This document shows, one piece after another, positions 63,119 through 64,000 of a stretch of DNA of 64,000 bases. Every line of letters starts with the position of its first letter. Positions within the stretch are counted from its first letter, which is position 1. The translations under genes and the position numbers were made by a program. Source of the stretch: Steinernema hermaphroditum (taxonomy: Eukaryota > Nematoda > Chromadorea > Rhabditida > Steinernematidae); the NCBI GenBank assembly GCA_030435675.1, contig CM059624.1:161218-225217 (forward strand), in the 5' to 3' direction. Under the pieces are notes generated by a model. It was given only the letters and a program-made list of their open reading frames with translations. It had not been told where the DNA came from and ran no database searches.

Positions 63119-64000
63119 ATTCGAGACAGATAGGGCCTTGTTCATACAAAGAGTTCTGCATCTGACCCTCCTGCTCCAAAGTACCATAGCATTTTTATGA
63201 TTGGATCTTGTAGAACTGCACGAGCCTGATCGAACGCGCCTACTCTCGTTGGATTTCCTGCGGACTATCTTAGTTTCCTGCAAAACTTTCAATTCGAGAC
63301 AGTTAGGGCCTTGTTCATACAAAGAGTTCTGCATCTGACCCCTCCTGCTCCAAAGTACCATAGCATTTTTATGATTGGATCTTGTAGAACTGCACGAGCC
63401 TGATCGAACGCGCCTACTCTCGTTGGATTTCCTGTGGACTATCTTAGTTTCCTGCAAAACTTTCAATTCGAGACAGATAGGGCCCTTGTTCATACAAAGA
63501 GTTCTGCATCTGACCCTCCTGCTCCAAAGTACCATAGCATTTTTATGATTGGATCTTGTAGAACTGCACGAGCCTGATCGAACGCGCCTACTCTCGTTGG
63601 ATTTCCTGTGGACTATCTTAGTTTCCTGCAAAACTTTCAATTCGAGACAGATAGGGCCTTGTTCATACAAAGAGTTCTGCATCTGACCCTCCTGCTCCAA
63701 AGTACCATAGCATTTTTATGATTGGATCTTGTAGAACTGCACGAGCCTGATCGAACGCGCCTATTCCCGTTGGGATTACTGTGGACTATCTTAGTTTCCT
63801 GCAAAACTTTCAATTCGAGACAGCAGGGCCCTTGCTCACACCAAGAGCTCTGCATCTGACCCTCCTGCTCCAAAGTACCATAGCATTTTTATGATTCCAT
63901 CTTGTAGAACTGCACGAGCCTGATCGAACGCGCCTACTCTCGTTGGATTTCCTGTGGACTATCTTAGTTTCCTGCAAAACTTTCAATTCGAGACAGATAG

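Larger units (their letters stand above)
23774..64000. repeat. 173-bp satellite array, right block (232 full units)
   Basis: The same satellite in the same orientation continues from the gap to the window end. Unit starts run from 23825 to 63986, a distance of 232 x 173 + 25. The block is more diverse than the left core. It mixes A-type and B-type box 1, mostly with b-type tails, and it holds nearly all of the rare markers and the shortened units of 161, 168, 170 and 172 bp. No gene, transposon or unique sequence interrupts it. Confidence 0.99.
61733..64000. repeat. Satellite domain 7: mostly B+b units
   Basis: Mostly B-type box 1 with b-type tails and TGATTGG. TGATTCC is almost absent until about 63897. 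Five units (starting at 61906, 62079, 62600, 62773 and 62946) read as identical. The last unit, starting at 63986, is cut by the window end. Confidence 0.75.

Noticed and set aside
1..64000. Promoters, terminators, ribosome binding sites or an operon.
   Set aside because: Any such motif would recur hundreds of times as part of the satellite, and no gene is present for it to serve.

Overview
The whole window is one tandem satellite DNA array. A monomer of about 173 bp (about 48% G+C, counted on the unit at 16800-16972) repeats head to tail, always in the same orientation, from base 1 to base 64000. The only interruption is a run of 500 Ns at 23274-23773. Taking the A of ATTCGAGACAG as unit start, I count 134 complete units from 6 to 23208 and 232 from 23825 to 63985, plus partial units at both window ends and both gap edges. 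I found no gene, RNA gene, transposon, CRISPR array or unique DNA. The organism is a eukaryote: a nucleosome-scale monomer in arrays this long is typical of centromeric or other heterochromatic satellite. I do not recognise the family and cannot name the species. CpG/TpG/CpA alternatives at several variable sites hint at a genome with cytosine methylation.

Monomers differ mainly at two boxes. Box 1 (about unit positions 9-45) is either A-type (GCAGGGCCCTTGCTCACACC, with ApaI and SacI sites) or B-type (ATAGGGCCTTGTTCATAC, lacking both). The tail box (about positions 122-142) is either a-type (TATTCCCGTTGGGATTACTG) or b-type (TACTCTCGTTGGATTTCCTG). Smaller markers are TGATTGG/TGATCGG/TGATTCC/TGATTGC, GATCGAA/GATTGAA and CATAGC/CATGGC.

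Layout: 1-5893, mixed A and B units, including a 519-bp trimeric repeat; 5894-23273, a homogeneous A+a core with runs of identical units and a 346-bp dimer; 23274-23773, a gap whose 500-bp length does not fit the repeat phase; 23774-27458, transitional A units; 27459-54110, a diverse mosaic of A+b and B+b units in multi-monomer blocks recopied at distances from about 1.6 to 28.6 kb; 54111-55322, an island of core-like A+a units; 55323-61732, mosaic again; 61733-64000, mostly B+b units, several identical. A homogeneous core with more diverse flanks is the pattern expected from local amplification within an older array.

The observations most worth checking are a CENP-B-box-like motif (8 of 9 core positions) in every A-type unit, located exactly where A and B types diverge; the block duplications in the right half; and a small subfamily whose members repeatedly carry lesions at one site. 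No protein-coding or defence system is present. Every open frame is a by-product of the repeat.
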